NCBI GenBank assembly: GCA_008828725.1
Contig: MEHQ01001731.1
Span: 61,342 to 125,341 of the forward strand
Reading direction: 5' to 3'
Length of the DNA stretch: 64,000 nt
DNA from: Saccharina japonica
Taxonomy: Eukaryota; Sar; Phaeophyceae; Laminariales; Laminariaceae
The notes beneath the pieces were generated by a model. It did not search any database, had not been told where the DNA came from, and worked only from the letters and a program-made list of their open reading frames with translations. The position numbers and the translations under genes are program-made. Below are positions 61,819 to 64,000 of this stretch, piece after piece (the stretch's first letter is position 1; every line of letters begins with the position of its first letter).

Positions 61819-62070
61819 TTGGATGATACTCCTGCCCAAACAAAACTTAAGCCTCTCACCGGTGCGAGCTCGCCGATGCTGCAACCAGCGGCCGCGTGTC
61901 CAAGCCCAGAGAGCACGCAGCGGATCCGCAGGACTTGGGCGGCGAGGGGAAGAGGAAGAGAGAGAGAAAAGCCATCCTCCCCACGAGCTCGAAATAGTTT
62001 CCGAGAGCCCAGCGAGACATTCCACGCCGATTGGTGGAAAACCCGTGGAACATTTGTTTTCGCTCGAAAG
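61819..62070 (+). CDS. Coding-like stretch, strand and frame uncertain
   Basis: A strong donor-like AAAG|GTAAGA follows 62070. Two plus frames look coding, one ending GGKPVEHLFSLE (phase 2) and one ending TRGTFVFARK (phase 0), and the opposite strand also has a long open frame (62173-61856). It could be a 5' exon or leader of the ADF-H-like gene, but no junction fits by phase. Confidence 0.2.
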
Positions 62071-62135
62071 GTAAGAAACCTCGTGCGACTATCAAATCAT
62101 CGAGCGACCTCCGGGATTGCTGCGCACCGCCCACC

Positions 62136-62282
62136 ATGCTCGCTGGGGAAGCAAAAGCTTTGCACACGACCAAACGTTCGTCTGGGGTCGATGTGTCGGA
62201 CCCGGCGCTCGCGGACGCGTGGGCACGCGTCCGGCAGGACTCCGAGGATCAGACCAACTGGTGTGCGTTCGCCCATGCGGAG
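62136..62282 (+). CDS. First exon resembling an ADF-H (coactosin/ABP1-like) domain start
   Basis: The ATG sits in GCCCACCATGC, and 49 codons later there is donor GAG|GTGAAT (phase 0). After a short leader, VSDPALADAWARVRQDSEDQ then TNWCAFAHAE matches the opening helix and first strand of ADF-H domains of the coactosin/drebrin type (x-A-x-x-x-V-R-x-D...TNWxxF). Those proteins bind F-actin. The downstream exons that should carry the rest of the domain were not identified before the window ends, so the gene is partial. Confidence 0.45.
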
Positions 62283-63309
62283 GTGAATGATGTTTGGCGG
62301 CGGGACTGTCATGTTTTTTTGTCTTGTTTTTCTTCCAGTTTGTATACACGTATACACAGGCACGCGACCAATCGAGGCAGGATCGAGGAGTACAACCAAC
62401 AACCAGCCGTATCACTGGTAAGGTGGTTGATGTTGAACAGGAGGAGATACGTAGATATGGTGTACAATGATTTCACAGGCAACCAGACACCACAGCTTGC
62501 TTATTACGCCCGGACGCCGACGCTCCCCCATGATTACGAATCCGACATGGCTTGGTGACATGGGGTGCCTCCAAGCAGGATGCGGATGCGGCGAGATTAC
62601 TCTTTCTTTGTCGGCACGTTTTAGGTTGGGGGCTGCGACGGCTGTGGCGGCTGTAGTCGACGATGCATCGCTTGTCTTGATCACGCGCCCGGGTTCAAGA
62701 CTGGAGAGGGGGCAGAGAAAGAGGGGACTTCTGCGTCAACAACAACAGCAACAGCAGTGCCTGGTTGTATATACTGTAGTTTTACCGTTTCGTGCTGTGT
62801 TGCCTCGCCGTGCCGTTGCATGATCCCTACGACCTCCTTTTGCGGTCTACATAGCGCACTACAAGCACAGCAGTGCGTGTAGCAGACCTTATCATCTGTG
62901 ATGGGTGCTGGGTCTCAATGGCGTTGCATACTCTCGTCGTGTACTGGTACGTATCCACATGGTGGGGCATACAGACAGGTTACTCACGGCGACGTCACTC
63001 TCACACCCCAAAACCGTCGATTTCGCAACTACTACACTCGTACCTCTTTGGGCGTAAATATAAGGACTAATAAGTATCCATATTTATTTGAAAACGGTCC
63101 TTATATACCCGCCCAGAGTGGTATATGCGTAACTTCAAGCAGTAAATAACTAAAAAAACACTTTATCGCTCTGGCCGGTATTATTGCCTCCGATTGAACT
63201 GTCACGTGAACCGCCAACGGGTACTATGTTCCCGGCAGTATACGAGTGAGTATGCCTGACTAGGTTTTATACCTCGTGTACACATATACTTCGTACGAGT
63301 CTTATACGA

Positions 63310-63400
63310 GTATGGAACGATTGAAGTATCACGGGCAACCTTTACAAATGAGTTTCGACGAAAGTAGTCTCGATTTCTATGCTTCCAAGTATATATTGTA
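63310..63400 (+). mobile_element. Family L repeat, diverged
   Basis: GAAGTATCACGGGCAACC, AATGAGTTTCGACGAAAGTA, CTCGATTTC. Frame begins MSFDESSLDF. Confidence 0.5.
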
Positions 63401-63737
63401 CGTAGTTGTCGGTAAAAGAGTTAATGGAACTTGGGTGATGTTGATCGAACGTTGCACGTGGAAAGTTGAATGTTCAACCTCAAGCTGCTGGAAGCAGACG
63501 TACAGCAGTAGTAGTAGGATGCGTCGTCTTATGTTTTCTTCTTCACGTCCCTCCCACAGAAAACGCACGGAGCCCGTCGCCCCCTCCGCCGGTATTTAGG
63601 CTACAAATATATTCCTGGCACCTGGTACCGTAGTAAATACCAGGTACCACTCTGGACGGGAATATAAGGACCGTTCAGGCATCAATAACAAAACTCAAAT
63701 AGTCATTACATTTCCGTCCAGAGTGGCGTAGTTCTAT

Positions 63738-63850
63738 TATAGGGGACCAGAGTAAAAAGGACCAAATATTGTTGGTAAAAATGGGTAATTATACACTGGT
63801 AGGTTTTCGTCTGTGCCGTAGGTCCTATTTACTATAGGTCACCCGTAATA
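63738..63850 (+). mobile_element. Family A MITE
   Basis: TATAGGGGACCAGAGTAAAA to CCTATTTACTATAGGTCACC, slightly diverged, loop typical of the family. Confidence 0.75.
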
Positions 63851-64000
63851 GCATGTTATACCAGGTATTAACTTGTAGGCACCCCAGGGGTCCGACCGCC
63901 CCCTCCTACGGATTAGTTATTACTAATAGGCCCGTCAGGACGCTTGCAGGAATATCTCCAAGGTACCCCCACCCCCACCGTCGCCACCACCACCCTCCTC

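Larger units (their letters stand above)
62283..64000. other. Downstream of the ADF-H-like exon; no further exon identified
   Basis: Contains CAACAACAGCAACAGCAG (62735), a diverged family L copy (63310), a family A MITE (63738) and TACCAGGTACC palindromes near 63620-63650. The continuation of the gene may lie here unseen or beyond the window. Confidence 0.4.

Overview
The window is nuclear DNA of a eukaryote. Genes are split by long GT-AG introns (roughly 0.5-4 kb), short exons of about 60-160 bp sit beside long low-complexity ones, and most of the sequence is non-coding and packed with small non-autonomous elements and simple repeats. Exons rich in Ala, Gly, Pro, Ser and Gln homopolymers, big introns and roughly balanced GC would fit a stramenopile such as a brown alga, but nothing seen here proves the lineage. 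There are two N gaps (2368-2654 and 16867-17426) and two single Ns (38857 and 43763).

Layout. 1-14.7 kb: no convincing gene; a graveyard of MITE/foldback families, a 43-bp satellite and a tRNA-like patch. 15.1-23.07 kb, plus strand: a five-exon gene whose exon phases all agree. It encodes a low-complexity N-terminus followed by three related ~60-residue units that resemble OST-HTH/LOTUS winged helices; a decayed copy of one of its exons lies in an intron. 23-30 kb: repeats and a few doubtful ORFs. 48.72 kb down to about 30.5 kb, minus strand: a coiled-coil gene of at least nine small exons ending in a long Gly/Ser/Arg-rich exon. One further coiled-coil exon that would fit this gene by phase and position (43863-43964) is on the wrong strand, between inverted repeats. 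49-52.4 kb: repeats and doubtful ORFs. 58.7-52.4 kb, minus strand: a patatin-like phospholipase gene with the Ser (GASAG) and Asp (DGG) motifs, probably a disordered N-terminal exon, and a long C-terminal tail with basic, nuclear-localisation-like clusters. 59-61.3 kb: a composite element with long terminal inverted repeats. 62.1-62.3 kb, plus strand: an exon resembling the start of an ADF-H (coactosin/ABP1-like) domain. The remainder to 64 kb is repeats.

I see no functional relation between the genes; each is a separate multi-exon unit. I recognise no transposase, integrase or reverse transcriptase, so all the mobile elements here look non-autonomous. Exon borders were inferred by eye from splice motifs and phase agreement, not from transcripts.
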